Below, piece after piece: positions 53,406 through 62,334 of a DNA stretch of 64,000 nucleotides. How positions within the stretch are numbered: position 1 is the stretch's first letter; every line of letters starts with the position of its first letter. The notes beneath the pieces were generated by a model, which saw only the letters and a list, made by a program, of their open reading frames with translations, had not been told where the DNA came from and did not search any database. The position numbers were made by a program, and so were the translations under genes. This DNA comes from Murimonas intestini (GTDB lineage: Bacteria > Bacillota > Clostridia > Lachnospirales > Lachnospiraceae): positions 213,141 to 277,140 of the forward strand of contig QGGY01000005.1 in the NCBI GenBank assembly GCA_003148945.1, read 5' to 3'.

Positions 53406-54366
53406 AATTGCACCGGAACTTGAAAATGTAAGAAGCGTTGCCATCGCGGGCCATATGAGGCCGGATGGCGACTGCGTCGGTGCCTGTATGGGACTGTATC
53501 TTTACATAAAGGATAATTTTCCTCATATTGATGTACAGGTTTATTTGGAAAAGATACCGGTATCGTATAATTTTATCAAAGGTACAGAAGATATCTGCAG
53601 TGATTTCGGAGCTGATAAAGAATATGATCTTTTCATAGGTCTGGATTCTGGTGACCGGCAGAGATACGGAGATGCTGTAAAATATCTGGATGCGGCAAAG
53701 AGGAGTATCTGCATCGATCATCATATCAGCAACAGCGGGTATGCAGATGTTAATCACATCGTTCCGGGAGCCAGCTCCACCTCTGAGCTGATCTATGAGC
53801 TTCTGGATGAGGAAAAGATCACCAACCCTATCGCTGAAGCGCTGTATATGGGAATTGCCCATGATACAGGAGTTTTCCAGTATACATGCACTTCGCCGAG
53901 GACTATGGAAATCGGTGGAAAACTGATAGGAAAAGGGATTCCTTTTACTAAGATCCTGGATGACACTTATTACAAAAAGACTTATGTACAGAATCAGATT
54001 ACGGGGCGCGCACTGATGGAAAGTATCCTCCTGCTGCATGGGACATGTATAGCCAGCGGCATAAGGATGAAGGATATGGAATTTTACGGCGTGGATACCT
54101 CTGATCTGGACGGTATAGTCAGCCAGCTACGCAACACAAAGGGAGTGGAGGTGGCTATTTTCCTCTATGAGATAAAGGCGCAGGAATTCAAGGTCAGTAT
54201 GCGGTCCAATGAGATTGTAGACGTGCAGGAGGTAGCTTCTTATTTCGGAGGAGGCGGGCACGTCAGGGCAGCAGGCTGCACTATGCAGGGATCGATCTAT
54301 GATGTCCTGAATAATCTGACAAGGCGTATAGAAATACAGCTGAAGGCCTGGGAGAATAAAAAGTGA
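53398..54366 (+). CDS. nrnA: DHH-family nanoRNase/pAp phosphatase (NrnA)
   Basis: Degrades short oligoribonucleotides and 3'-phosphoadenosine 5'-phosphate. The start is ATG 53398 (GGTGGGGAC upstream), 322 residues, overlapping rbfA by 8 nt. Metal motifs: AGHMRPDGDCVGACMGL (about 17-33), GLDSGDRQRY, CIDHHISNSGYAD (DHH, about 106) and HDTGVFQY. The C-terminal DHHA1 motif is YFGGGGHVRAAGC (about 282-294). Confidence 0.92.
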   Translation: MNKIAPELENVRSVAIAGHMRPDGDCVGACMGLYLYIKDNFPHIDVQVYLEKIPVSYNFIKGTEDICSDFGADKEYDLFIGLDSGDRQRYGDAVKYLDAAKRSICIDHHISNSGYADVNHIVPGASSTSELIYELLDEEKITNPIAEALYMGIAHDTGVFQYTCTSPRTMEIGGKLIGKGIPFTKILDDTYYKKTYVQNQITGRALMESILLLHGTCIASGIRMKDMEFYGVDTSDLDGIVSQLRNTKGVEVAIFLYEIKAQEFKVSMRSNEIVDVQEVASYFGGGGHVRAAGCTMQGSIYDVLNNLTRRIEIQLKAWENKK

Positions 54367-55268
54367 TTCACGGAATTATAAATGTATATAAAGAAAAAGG
54401 TTATACTTCCCACGATGTAGTTGCCAGGATGAGAGGTATAGTAAAGCAAAAGAGGATCGGACACACTGGGACGCTGGATCCGGATGCCCAGGGTGTCCTT
54501 CCTGTATGCCTGGGGAATGCCACCAGGCTTTGTGATATGCTCACTGACAAAGATAAGACTTACAGGGCTGTGCTTCTTTTAGGCGTATCTACAGATACAC
54601 AGGATACCTCAGGTACAGTGATCCGGGAGTCTCCTGTAACGTTTTCTGAGGAGCAGGTGCGCAGTGCGGTGACGGGATTTGAAGGGGAATATGATCAGAT
54701 CCCGCCAATGTATTCAGCACTGAAGGTCAATGGAAGAAAACTGTACGAGCTGGCACGGGAGGGCATCCAGGTAGAGCGCAAAGCGCGCAGAGTGATGATC
54801 CATGAGATCAGGATAGAAAAAATTGAACTTCCCCGGGTGGAAATGACAGTGTCCTGTTCCAAGGGCACATATATCAGGACACTTTGCAGTGATATAGGAG
54901 ATGAGCTGGGATGCGGCGGCTGTATGGAGTCCCTTCTCAGAACCAGGGTAGGAAGGTTTAAGGCAGAAGACGGTCTTACGCTTACGGAGATAGAGAAGCT
55001 GGTCAGCTTAGGAGAACTGGAAAAGTATATTGTACCGGTGGATGCTATGTTTGATGGCTGTCCGGCAGTGTATGTGTCAGATGGTTACAGGAAGCTGATT
55101 GACAACGGGAATCAGTTTCCGTTAAATGCCCTTGACGGCGGTTTGGCGGGGCTCGTGGACGGACATGTCCGTGTCTATAACAGCGAAGGATGCTTTTACG
55201 GTATCTATAACTATAAAAAAGATGCCGGGGTATTCTCGCCGGTTAAAATGTTTTTAGCGAAAGGATAA
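54363..55268 (+). CDS. truB: tRNA pseudouridine-55 synthase TruB
   Basis: Makes pseudouridine 55 in tRNAs. 301 residues from a GTG start at 54363 overlapping the nrnA stop by 4 nt (GTGA). Motifs: INVYKEKGYTSHDVVARMRG, the catalytic GHTGTLDPDAQGVLPVCLGNATR (Asp about 39), DKTYRAVLLLGVSTDTQD, QIPPMYSALKVNGRKLYELAREG and SCSKGTYIRTLCSDIGDELG. The C-terminal PUA-like region is shorter and ends with VFSPVKMFL. Confidence 0.95.
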   Translation: MIHGIINVYKEKGYTSHDVVARMRGIVKQKRIGHTGTLDPDAQGVLPVCLGNATRLCDMLTDKDKTYRAVLLLGVSTDTQDTSGTVIRESPVTFSEEQVRSAVTGFEGEYDQIPPMYSALKVNGRKLYELAREGIQVERKARRVMIHEIRIEKIELPRVEMTVSCSKGTYIRTLCSDIGDELGCGGCMESLLRTRVGRFKAEDGLTLTEIEKLVSLGELEKYIVPVDAMFDGCPAVYVSDGYRKLIDNGNQFPLNALDGGLAGLVDGHVRVYNSEGCFYGIYNYKKDAGVFSPVKMFLAKG

Positions 55269-55291
55269 AGCATCCAGGTCGGAGGCATAAA

Positions 55292-56191
55292 ATGATATAT
55301 ATACAGGGAATTACCGATTTTAAGATAGAGGAGCCCACGGCTGTTACACTGGGGAAATTTGACGGAATGCACAGAGGGCATCAGAAGCTGGTGAAACGGA
55401 TACGTGAACTGGAGAGCAGCGGTGTTAAGAGCACAGTGTTTTCTCTTAATAAGAACAGGCAGGATGCTCTGCTGACAAGCGAAGAGCAGCGCATGGTGAT
55501 TGAAAAGATGGAAGTGTCCTATCTGGTGGATTGTCCTTTTCTGCCTGAAATATCCAGGATGGAGCCGGAGGAATTCATAAGGCGGATTCTTGTAGAACAG
55601 TTGAATGCCAGGTATATAGTGGTCGGAAATGATTTCAGGTTTGGACACAACAGGGCAGGGGACAGTGAGCTTCTCAAAAAGATGCAGGAATTTTACGGCT
55701 TCCGGGTGGAAGTGCTTGGAAAAGAACAGCATAAGGGACAGATTATCAGCAGCACATATATCAAGCAGGCTCTGGATAAGGGAAACATGGAGCTGGTAAA
55801 TGATCTTCTCGGGTATCCTTATTTTATAGCCGGAGAAGTCCTTCATGGGCGTCATATGGGAGGAAAGGTGTTTGGCATGCCTACGACAAACCTGATCCCT
55901 GTGTCGGCCAAGCGGCTTCCGCCTAACGGGGTCTACGTATCCAGGACCGTATATGACGGGAAAATTTATCCCGGGATCACGAATATAGGATACAAGCCTA
56001 CCATCGGTGAAAACTTCAGAGGAGTCGAGACTCACATATTTGATTTTGACAAGGATCTGTATGGAGAAGAAATACAGGTTGAACTGCTTTCCTATGAAAG
56101 GCCTGAGATGAGGTTCAATTCTGTTGATGAACTCAGAATGCAGATGCAGAATGATATTGCTTTTGGAAAGGAGTATTTTCATGGGCAGTGA
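55292..56191 (+). CDS. ribF: Bifunctional riboflavin kinase/FAD synthetase RibF
   Basis: Converts riboflavin to FMN and FAD. 299 residues. N-terminal adenylyltransferase: VTLGKFDGMHRGHQKLVKRI (about 17-36), VGNDFRFGHNRAGD and ISSTYIKQALDKGNM. C-terminal kinase: GRHMGGKVFGMPTTNLIPV, PPNGVYVSRTVYDGKIYPGITNIGYKPT and ETHIFDFDKDLYGEEIQVELL. GGAGG lies before ATG 55292. It follows truB as in many Firmicutes. Confidence 0.94.
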   Translation: MIYIQGITDFKIEEPTAVTLGKFDGMHRGHQKLVKRIRELESSGVKSTVFSLNKNRQDALLTSEEQRMVIEKMEVSYLVDCPFLPEISRMEPEEFIRRILVEQLNARYIVVGNDFRFGHNRAGDSELLKKMQEFYGFRVEVLGKEQHKGQIISSTYIKQALDKGNMELVNDLLGYPYFIAGEVLHGRHMGGKVFGMPTTNLIPVSAKRLPPNGVYVSRTVYDGKIYPGITNIGYKPTIGENFRGVETHIFDFDKDLYGEEIQVELLSYERPEMRFNSVDELRMQMQNDIAFGKEYFHGQ

Positions 56192-56627
56192 ACTATGGAC
56201 ATTAAGCGGATGGCTCATGGGAATCGGTGCAGTGCTGATCGTTGCAGGATTGTGCTGCCGGTATTACCGCAAGAGCAAGGAAGTGTACAAAGGACGTGCG
56301 GAAGGGACAGTGATTGAACTGACGGCCGGAGAACCTGATGAGATTGGACTGCGTGCAGGCGTACATGACTATTTTTATCCTGTAATCGCCTATTACGCTA
56401 AGGGAAAGCTCTATAAGGTGAGGTATGATGAGGGAGGAGGCAATCCGTGTGCCTTTCATATCGGGGACAAGCTCCGCCTTTATTATGACAGTGAACATCC
56501 TTCTGCTATTAAGATAGAGCCTCCGAATCCTCTTAAAAAAGTGTCAAAGATTCTTTATTATCTGGGCTTTTTATTCTGCGTGGCAGGAGGAGCGGCCTTT
56601 TTGGCTTTTGTTGGAAGGAACCTTTAA
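56181..56627 (+). CDS. DUF3592-like two-span membrane protein
   Basis: 148 residues from ATG 56181, preceded by GGAAAGGAG inside the ribF end (11-nt overlap); an in-frame upstream ATG at 56124 has no ribosome site. One span at about residues 9-27, a beta-rich soluble section with YFYPVIAYYAKGKLYKVRYDEGGGNP and LRLYYDSEHPSAIKI (the DUF3592 pattern), and a second span at about 125-145. Function unknown. Confidence 0.7.
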   Translation: MGSELWTLSGWLMGIGAVLIVAGLCCRYYRKSKEVYKGRAEGTVIELTAGEPDEIGLRAGVHDYFYPVIAYYAKGKLYKVRYDEGGGNPCAFHIGDKLRLYYDSEHPSAIKIEPPNPLKKVSKILYYLGFLFCVAGGAAFLAFVGRNL

Positions 56628-56643
56628 AACAGTATCAAAATAG

Positions 56644-56672
56644 TTGACTTAGATATGCACATGTGCTATACT
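56644..56672 (+). promoter_or_regulatory. Promoter of rpsO
   Basis: TTGACT (56644-56649), 17-bp spacer, TATACT (56667-56672). The leader to the ATG at 56766 is about 85 nt and could hold an S15 autoregulatory fold, which I could not resolve by eye. Confidence 0.75.
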
Positions 56673-56765
56673 AACACGGTGTGAAAATGAGCCGATATTC
56701 AGAGCATGGACACTCCGACCTGCTTCTTAGTATCAGGCGTTTGAAAAATAAGGAGGAAATTACAC

Positions 56766-57032
56766 ATGATTTCAAAGGAAAAGAAAACAGCTATTATTGC
56801 AGAATACGGAAGGAATCCTGGAGATACAGGTTCACCTGAAGTACAGATCGCTATTCTGACAGCAAGGATCCAGGAGCTTACAGAGCATCTGAAAGAGAAC
56901 ATGAAGGACCATCATTCAAGAAGAGGACTTCTGAAAATGGTTGGTCAGAGACGTGGACTTCTCGCTTACCTGAAGAAGACGGATCTGGAAGGATACCGTG
57001 CTCTGATTGCAAAATTAGGAATCAGGAAATAA
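56766..57032 (+). CDS. rpsO: Ribosomal protein S15
   Basis: 88-residue primary 16S rRNA-binding protein of the 30S platform. Motifs [38 protein letters not shown] (about 20-57) and [30 protein letters not shown]. Exact family length. RBS AAGGAGG lies upstream. Followed by its own terminator and then pnp, the usual rpsO-pnp order. Confidence 0.97.
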   Translation: MISKEKKTAIIAEYGRNPGDTGSPEVQIAILTARIQELTEHLKENMKDHHSRRGLLKMVGQRRGLLAYLKKTDLEGYRALIAKLGIRK

Positions 57033-57044
57033 TTGAACACAAAA

Positions 57045-57064
57045 GGGGCGGAGAGATCCGCCCC
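57045..57064 (+). terminator. Hairpin terminator after rpsO
   Basis: GGGGCGGA/TCCGCCCC, perfect 8-bp GC-rich stem with GAGA tetraloop, 13 bp after the rpsO stop, with a short CATATTTG tail. The U tract is weak, so partial read-through into pnp is possible. Confidence 0.65.
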
Positions 57065-57117
57065 ATATTTGTAAGGAACCAGTCAATTTTCGGGCTTAAG
57101 TGACAATACCGAGACCG

Positions 57118-57153
57118 CTGAAAAGCTGATTTTTGAGAAAGTCATCTTTTCAG
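57118..57153 (+). promoter_or_regulatory. pnp leader hairpin
   Basis: CTGAAAAG (57118-57125) pairs with CTTTTCAG (57146-57153), flanked by CCG/CGG, about 50 nt before pnp. PNPase is known to autoregulate through leader stems in enterobacteria; whether this one does is inference. Confidence 0.4.
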
Positions 57154-57201
57154 TTGTTTCGGACGCATTTTAGCCTGACAGTAAATGAGGAGATTTAAAG
57201 A

Positions 57202-59349
57202 ATGTATAAGAGCTATTCAATGGAATTGGCCGGCAGGACTCTCACAGTAGATGTGAACAGAGTGGCAGCCCAGGCAAATGGTGCAGCATTTATGCACTAT
57301 GGTGAAACTACAGTATTATCAACTGCAACAGCTTCGGAAAAACCAAGAGAAGGAATCGATTTCTTTCCTCTGAGCGTTGAGTATGAAGAAAAATTATATT
57401 CAGTAGGAAAGATCCCAGGAGGCTTTAACAAGCGTGAGGGAAAAGCATCTGAAAATGCTATTTTGACCTCCAGGGTTATTGACCGTCCTATGAGGCCGCT
57501 TTTTCCTAAGGATTACAGAAATGATGTTACACTGAACAATCTTGTTATGTCAGTTGACCCGGACTGCAGTCCGGAGCTTACAGCAATGCTAGGAAGCGCT
57601 ATTGCCACAGCTATTTCAGATATTCCTTTTGACGGACCTACGTCCAGCACACAGGTTGGAATGATTGACGGAGAACTTATATTCAATCCCACATCAGCAC
57701 AGAAAGCTGTCTCTGACCTTCAGCTGACAGTGGCTTCCACAAGGGAGAAGGTCATCATGATTGAAGCAGGCGCCAATGAAGTGCCTGAGGCTAAGATGAT
57801 AGAAGCAATATTTGCAGCCCATGAACTGAATCAGGAAGTTATCCGGTTCATTGACAAGATCGTTGCAGAGTGCGGAAAAGAAAAACACACATATACAAGC
57901 TGTGCTATACCGGAAGAGCTGTTTGCAGCAATAAAAGAGATCGTTACTCCGGAGCAGATGGAAGTAGCTGTCTTCACAGATCATAAGCAGACAAGGGAAG
58001 CAAATATTTCAGCAATAAAGGATAAGCTGGCAGAGGCATTCGCAGATAAAGAAGAGTGGCTTGGCCTGATAGATGAGGCTGTTTACCAGTATCAGAAGAA
58101 GACAGTCCGCAAAATGATCCTTAAGGACCACAAGAGACCGGACGGAAGGGCTATCGACCAGATACGTCCGCTGGCCGCAGAGATAGACCTTATACCGAGA
58201 GTACATGGCTCAGCTATGTTTACCCGCGGCCAGACACAGATCTGTACAGTGACGACTCTGGCACCTCTCTCAGAGGCTCAGAGGATTGACGGGCTTGACG
58301 AGATGGAGACATCTAAAAGATATATGCATCAGTATAATTTCCCGAGCTACTCAGTTGGTGAGACGAAGCCGTCCAGAGGACCGGGACGCCGTGAGATCGG
58401 ACATGGCGCATTGGCTGAAAGAGCGCTTATTCCAGTGCTTCCTTCAGTGGAAGAGTTTCCGTATGCCATCCGTACAGTATCTGAGACTTTTGAGTCTAAT
58501 GGTTCCACATCACAGGCGAGCATCTGTGCATCCAGCATGTCACTGATGTCAGCAGGTGTGCCTATTAAAAAGGCAGTTGCAGGTATTTCCTGCGGTCTTG
58601 TGACAGGAGAGACTGATGATGATTATCTTGTTCTTACAGATATTCAGGGACTTGAAGACTTCTTCGGAGATATGGACTTTAAGGTAGCAGGAACTCATGA
58701 AGGCATCACAGCTATCCAGATGGATATTAAGATCCACGGACTGACAAGGCCTATCATCGAGGAAGCTATTGCGCGTACAAGAGAAGCCAGAATGCACATC
58801 CTGGACGAGGTTATGGCGCATGCCATCGCAGAGCCGAGAAATGAAGTAGGCAAATATGCTCCAAAGATCATTCAGATCCAGATTGATCCTCAGAAGATCG
58901 GTGATGTTGTAGGTCAGAGAGGAAAGACAATCAATACTATAATTGAGCAGACTGGTGTTAAGATTGACATCACAGATGACGGAGCTGTATCTATCTGCGG
59001 AACAGACAAGAAGGAAATGGACAGGGCAGTTGAGATGATCCGCATTATCACAACTGATTTTGAAGCCGGACAGATATTTGTAGGAAAAGTCATCAGCATA
59101 AAAGAATTCGGAGCTTTCCTGGAATTTGCACCAGGCAAAGAGGGCATGGTTCATATCTCCAAAATTGCAAAAGAAAGAATCAATCATGTGGAAGATGTTC
59201 TGACGCTTGGCGATATGGTTAAGGTTGTTTGCCTTGGCAAGGACAAGATGGGAAGAATCAGCTTCAGTATGAAAGATGTGGAAAGAACAGAGAAAGAACA
59301 GCAGAAAAAATCAGAGCAGCAGGCTGCAGATGCAGAGCATTTAGATTAA
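57202..59349 (+). CDS. pnp: Polynucleotide phosphorylase
   Basis: Phosphorolytic 3'-5' exoribonuclease of mRNA decay. 715 residues. First RNase PH-like domain: GRTLTVDVNRVAAQANGAAFMHYGETTVLSTAT, FFPLSVEYEEKLYSVGKIPGGFNKREGKAS. An all-alpha domain (about 220-300) follows, then a second RNase PH-like domain: GSAMFTRGQTQICTVTTLAPL, KRYMHQYNFPSYSVGETKPSRGPGRREIGHGALAERAL. KH domain (about 555-610; IDPQKIGDVVGQRGKTINTI) and S1 domain (about 625-695; GKVISIKEFGAFLEFAPGKEGMVHISKIA). Q/K/E-rich tail. Confidence 0.97.
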   Translation: MYKSYSMELAGRTLTVDVNRVAAQANGAAFMHYGETTVLSTATASEKPREGIDFFPLSVEYEEKLYSVGKIPGGFNKREGKASENAILTSRVIDRPMRPLFPKDYRNDVTLNNLVMSVDPDCSPELTAMLGSAIATAISDIPFDGPTSSTQVGMIDGELIFNPTSAQKAVSDLQLTVASTREKVIMIEAGANEVPEAKMIEAIFAAHELNQEVIRFIDKIVAECGKEKHTYTSCAIPEELFAAIKEIVTPEQMEVAVFTDHKQTREANISAIKDKLAEAFADKEEWLGLIDEAVYQYQKKTVRKMILKDHKRPDGRAIDQIRPLAAEIDLIPRVHGSAMFTRGQTQICTVTTLAPLSEAQRIDGLDEMETSKRYMHQYNFPSYSVGETKPSRGPGRREIGHGALAERALIPVLPSVEEFPYAIRTVSETFESNGSTSQASICASSMSLMSAGVPIKKAVAGISCGLVTGETDDDYLVLTDIQGLEDFFGDMDFKVAGTHEGITAIQMDIKIHGLTRPIIEEAIARTREARMHILDEVMAHAIAEPRNEVGKYAPKIIQIQIDPQKIGDVVGQRGKTINTIIEQTGVKIDITDDGAVSICGTDKKEMDRAVEMIRIITTDFEAGQIFVGKVISIKEFGAFLEFAPGKEGMVHISKIAKERINHVEDVLTLGDMVKVVCLGKDKMGRISFSMKDVERTEKEQQKKSEQQAADAEHLD

Positions 59350-59410
59350 TGCAGAAGCATTTCAGATAAAGAAAGCAGCAGGAAAAGGGAAGAGAAAGAG
59401 TTTTAAAAGA

Positions 59411-59449
59411 GAACCGGGCAGATGCGTGTGGCATTTGTCCGGTTCTTCT
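59411..59449. terminator. Bidirectional terminator between pnp and the BTAD gene
   Basis: GAACCGGGCA (59411-59420) pairs with TGTCCGGTTC (59436-59445) with one G-U. T-rich on the plus side (TTCTTT) and A-rich upstream (TTTTAAAAGA), so it serves both convergent genes. Confidence 0.8.
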
Positions 59450-60637
59450 TTACATGATCAGTTCAATATCAATTGTCAGCTTCACATTAGAATGCTGCCG
59501 TCTGGCTGTGTAACGTTCACGGAGACGTTTAACCACAGTATTACAGCCAGCTTCATTTGCCACAGTGATGATAAGGGAGAACTGGCAGAAACTGGACTGG
59601 GTATAAACATCATTGCGGCGCAGGCAGCGGCTCATCAATCCGTGAAGGATATCCATCTCCTGACGTATATCGACTGTGAGCTCAGAGTCTGCATTCAGGT
59701 CTGACAGGGTCATGAGCAGGAGATAACGCTTACTTTGGGAGCGCCTGACAGAGCGTAGATTGATCTGGTATATATTTTTAAAAATGTCAAAATTGCAGTA
59801 GAAACTTCCATCTGAATTTTTATCATTTTTAAGATTTTCCACAAGCTCATCCATATCCACATGCTGATTAGGCATTTGGCTTAAGATGGACTGGTAGATA
59901 TCCTGCATGGTGCTGGTGATATCAAGACCGTATTTCTGGTTAAACAAATCTACGATCGAATAGTAATAGTCCATGGCATTCTGAACCTCTCCCAGTTTCA
60001 GATATGCGTTTATCTTTTCCTTGTGTATGCTCTCTTCCAGAGGATGGACATTTATGGCTTCCTCACAGAACATTAAAATATCTCTGTATTTCTCATGGGC
60101 ATTGAGATAGTCGCAGATAGACAGGATACATTTCGTGTAAAGATTCCCGTAGTAATTACTTCGGAACATCACCCAGCTCTCCATACGGAACATTGGAAGA
60201 AATTCACCTTTGTACAGCAGATGCGCCTGGGTATTGAAAAAGTAACGCTTGTCAGGATTTTCTTCACGCGATGCGAGATTACAGTACTGTTCAAATTTGT
60301 AAATGTCAACATCACATTCGATTTCAGGATTCCAATGGTATGTATTGCCCACTAACAGTATACTTTCAACCTGGCTGCCAGGAAAAAATTCAGACATTTC
60401 GTTTCTGGCCCGGTACACCAGATTTCTGAGCGCACCAGAAGGATTGTTACTGTTTTCTTCAGGCCAAAGGACATCAATCAGTTTATCTTTTGTGACATCC
60501 GTTTCTTTGTTTGCAATCAGGTAAGATAGCAACATGTTCATCTGCGGGCTTTTTGCTTTAGATGTAATCAGGGAATGCGCCTCATTGACAATAGAAAATT
60601 CCCCAAACATATTGATAGTCAGTTTATAGTCCTGCAT
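59450..60637 (-). CDS. BTAD-domain transcriptional regulator (SARP-like)
   Basis: 395 residues from ATG 60637, after AGAGGTGAAC; longer upstream frames lack a site. An OmpR-type winged helix at the N-terminus (LTINMFGEFSIVN, KSPQMNMLLSYLIANKETDVTKDKLIDVLWPEENSNNPSGALRNLVYRARNEM, about 4-90) leads to the bacterial transcriptional activation domain of TPR-like helices (about 100-250; FCEEAINVHPLEESIHKEKINAYLKLGEVQNAMDYYYSIVDLF). The C-terminal part (about 280-395) may be a diverged GGDEF-like or sensory fold; I could not assign it. Target genes unknown. Confidence 0.82.
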   Translation of the reverse strand: MQDYKLTINMFGEFSIVNEAHSLITSKAKSPQMNMLLSYLIANKETDVTKDKLIDVLWPEENSNNPSGALRNLVYRARNEMSEFFPGSQVESILLVGNTYHWNPEIECDVDIYKFEQYCNLASREENPDKRYFFNTQAHLLYKGEFLPMFRMESWVMFRSNYYGNLYTKCILSICDYLNAHEKYRDILMFCEEAINVHPLEESIHKEKINAYLKLGEVQNAMDYYYSIVDLFNQKYGLDITSTMQDIYQSILSQMPNQHVDMDELVENLKNDKNSDGSFYCNFDIFKNIYQINLRSVRRSQSKRYLLLMTLSDLNADSELTVDIRQEMDILHGLMSRCLRRNDVYTQSSFCQFSLIITVANEAGCNTVVKRLRERYTARRQHSNVKLTIDIELIM

Positions 60638-60889
60638 GTTGTTCACCTCTTTCTGTATTAGGTATACCACAAATTTGGTGACAATGAAAGTTAAATTGTG
60701 GAAAATTAAAAAAATCATAATTTTTTTCACATTTAGCAAAGGAGATACATAAAGATGTTTTACAGAGAATGCTATATGAATTATATTTTGTAAATATTCA
60801 GCAGATCGGCCGGGCGGCCTCAAAATGTTATGTCAGCAGAGCTAAAGAGCCGCCTGGGGTAAGGATAGAACAAACATGACAGGTTTTAT

Positions 60890-62056
60890 TCACGCAGATA
60901 ACGAGCCTGATCCAGGCTCACTGCGGGGTATTTGATTTTTGTGATGTGATGACGTATGCTGCCATCCACTGCAGGATTTCATTTTCAAATGGGAAAATAT
61001 CTCCGCCGGGAGCAGGCAATTCATCGTAGACTTTAATAGTCTCATTTTGATTAAAACCGCTTTTTCTGCATTTTCCAGCCACTGGCTGATCTCGAAGAGT
61101 TCATATGTATAGAAATCATTATGGTCAAGAGAATTATAAAGCTTCAGCCATTTTTGAGTGTTTTCACTATTGTGGTCTTCGATTACGCTCATATTGTAAA
61201 CAGCGCGTCCGCCAGGTTTGAGTACACGGTAAGCTTCATGAAAACCATCCATCATTTTCGCCTGCATGCTTTCAAATCCCGTATTTGAAAAAACTACATC
61301 TATACAGTTGTCAGCAAGAGGCAGACTGGAGCAGTCACAGGCCAGATATACTATGTCTACATAGGGATTTTTCCATTCCTCAGAAAAGAAAATCCGGTTA
61401 TATTTCAGGACCCTGTGGCTTAGATCACTCATAATAATAGTGACCGGCCAGTTGATACGCTCAATTATATACTTAATGCCATAGCCCGTACCGCATGCTA
61501 TGTCAAGTATAGTGCGGGGACGGAGCTTTTCAATCTGCTGCCACATGAGTTCCCTGGAGTTTGGATCCCCCTGCAGGTACCTGGGATTTCCCTGATAATG
61601 CTGCTCCATCAGGTAGTGTTCATAATTGCTGAATACAAGGGACCAGAGCTCGCCTGCTATCTCCCGGCTTCCGAAATGGATAACTTCGTCAATGAGTTCA
61701 TAGGTATGGCCATTTTTGCAGCAGAAGCTCAGCTTATTTTGTTTGACGGGAAGCTGTAGGTCCAGTTTTTCGTGACACTGTGGACATACAAGCAACCTGC
61801 TGATACGCAGAAGCCCCCTGTCCGCATCATTTCTGGATCCAATAAAATCTTCGCCTTCCAGAATAGTGTGAAGTGACGCCTCTGTTAACCAGGATATATT
61901 TAATAATGTCTCGATATCCGGCAATGCAAGCCCTGTTTCCCATTTGGAAACTGCCTGGGCAGAAACGCCAAGTTTTTCAGCAAATACAGCCTGGGAATAG
62001 CCAAGCTCTTTGCGGAGCATTGCGATGCGGCTGCCCGCTAAAGTTTTGTCAATCAT
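60890..62056 (-). CDS. XRE-family HTH fused to zinc ribbon and SAM methyltransferase, frameshifted C-terminus
   Basis: An HTH_3 domain (SRIAMLRKELGYSQAVFAEKLGVSAQAVSKWETG, about 9-42), an RlmA-like zinc ribbon (CPQCHEKL...FCCKNGHTYEL, about 92-122), then a Rossmann methyltransferase (ILDIACGTGYGIKYI, about 183-197; SNTGFESMQ; RVLKPGGRAVYNM). The last 46 residues look unnatural (SHHKNQIPRSEPGSGSLSA). In another frame the DNA reads SGFNQNETIKVYDELPAPGGDIFPFENEILQWMAAY and stops at 60918-60920. A single-base indel within 61045-61078, near runs of A and T, explains it. Substrate unknown. GGAGGG lies before ATG 62056. Confidence 0.8.
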   Translation of the reverse strand: MIDKTLAGSRIAMLRKELGYSQAVFAEKLGVSAQAVSKWETGLALPDIETLLNISWLTEASLHTILEGEDFIGSRNDADRGLLRISRLLVCPQCHEKLDLQLPVKQNKLSFCCKNGHTYELIDEVIHFGSREIAGELWSLVFSNYEHYLMEQHYQGNPRYLQGDPNSRELMWQQIEKLRPRTILDIACGTGYGIKYIIERINWPVTIIMSDLSHRVLKYNRIFFSEEWKNPYVDIVYLACDCSSLPLADNCIDVVFSNTGFESMQAKMMDGFHEAYRVLKPGGRAVYNMSVIEDHNSENTQKWLKLYNSLDHNDFYTYELFEISQWLENAEKAVLIKMRLLKSTMNCLLPAEIFSHLKMKSCSGWQHTSSHHKNQIPRSEPGSGSLSA

Positions 62057-62173
62057 ATGAAATCCCTCCTTTTTCTATAATTTTATATGAATGGCAGAGA
62101 AAAGACAATGTATCAGCATTCTAACTATTTTCATATCCGTCAACTGCAGGTTGATATGATCCTGAAATACAAA

Positions 62174-62193
62174 AGGGAGAGCTATTGCTCTCC
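62174..62193 (-). terminator. Terminator overlapping a small-gene stop codon
   Basis: GGGAGAGC TATT GCTCTCCC, an 8-bp perfect stem with a 4-nt loop containing the stop of the 62182-62334 gene. On the minus strand it is followed by TTTTG. Confidence 0.6.
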
Positions 62194-62334
62194 CTCCGCA
62201 ACGATATTTTCCAAAACTGCAATAAGGTCGTAAATATTATTCAGCTGAACATTTCGTTCCAGAATAATATTCTTTAAATCAACTGATAAAGTTTCAAATT
62301 TATCCCGGATTGCCGGGGATATATAGGATGCCAT
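62182..62334 (-). CDS. Small (50-aa) helical protein, unknown function
   Basis: Minus-strand frame from ATG 62334, preceded by GAGGTGAT: MASYISPAIRDKFETLSVDL, KNIILERNVQLNNIYDLIAV, LENIVAEGEQ. It is amphipathic and probably all helical. It ends inside a terminator hairpin and lies divergently to nothing obvious, 126 bp upstream of the XRE-methyltransferase start on the same strand. No family recognised. Confidence 0.55.
   Translation of the reverse strand: MASYISPAIRDKFETLSVDLKNIILERNVQLNNIYDLIAVLENIVAEGEQ

Noticed and set aside
55211..56218. 335-codon minus-strand frame opposite ribF
   Set aside because: Shadow of a clearly conserved gene on the plus strand; composition and start context are not gene-like.
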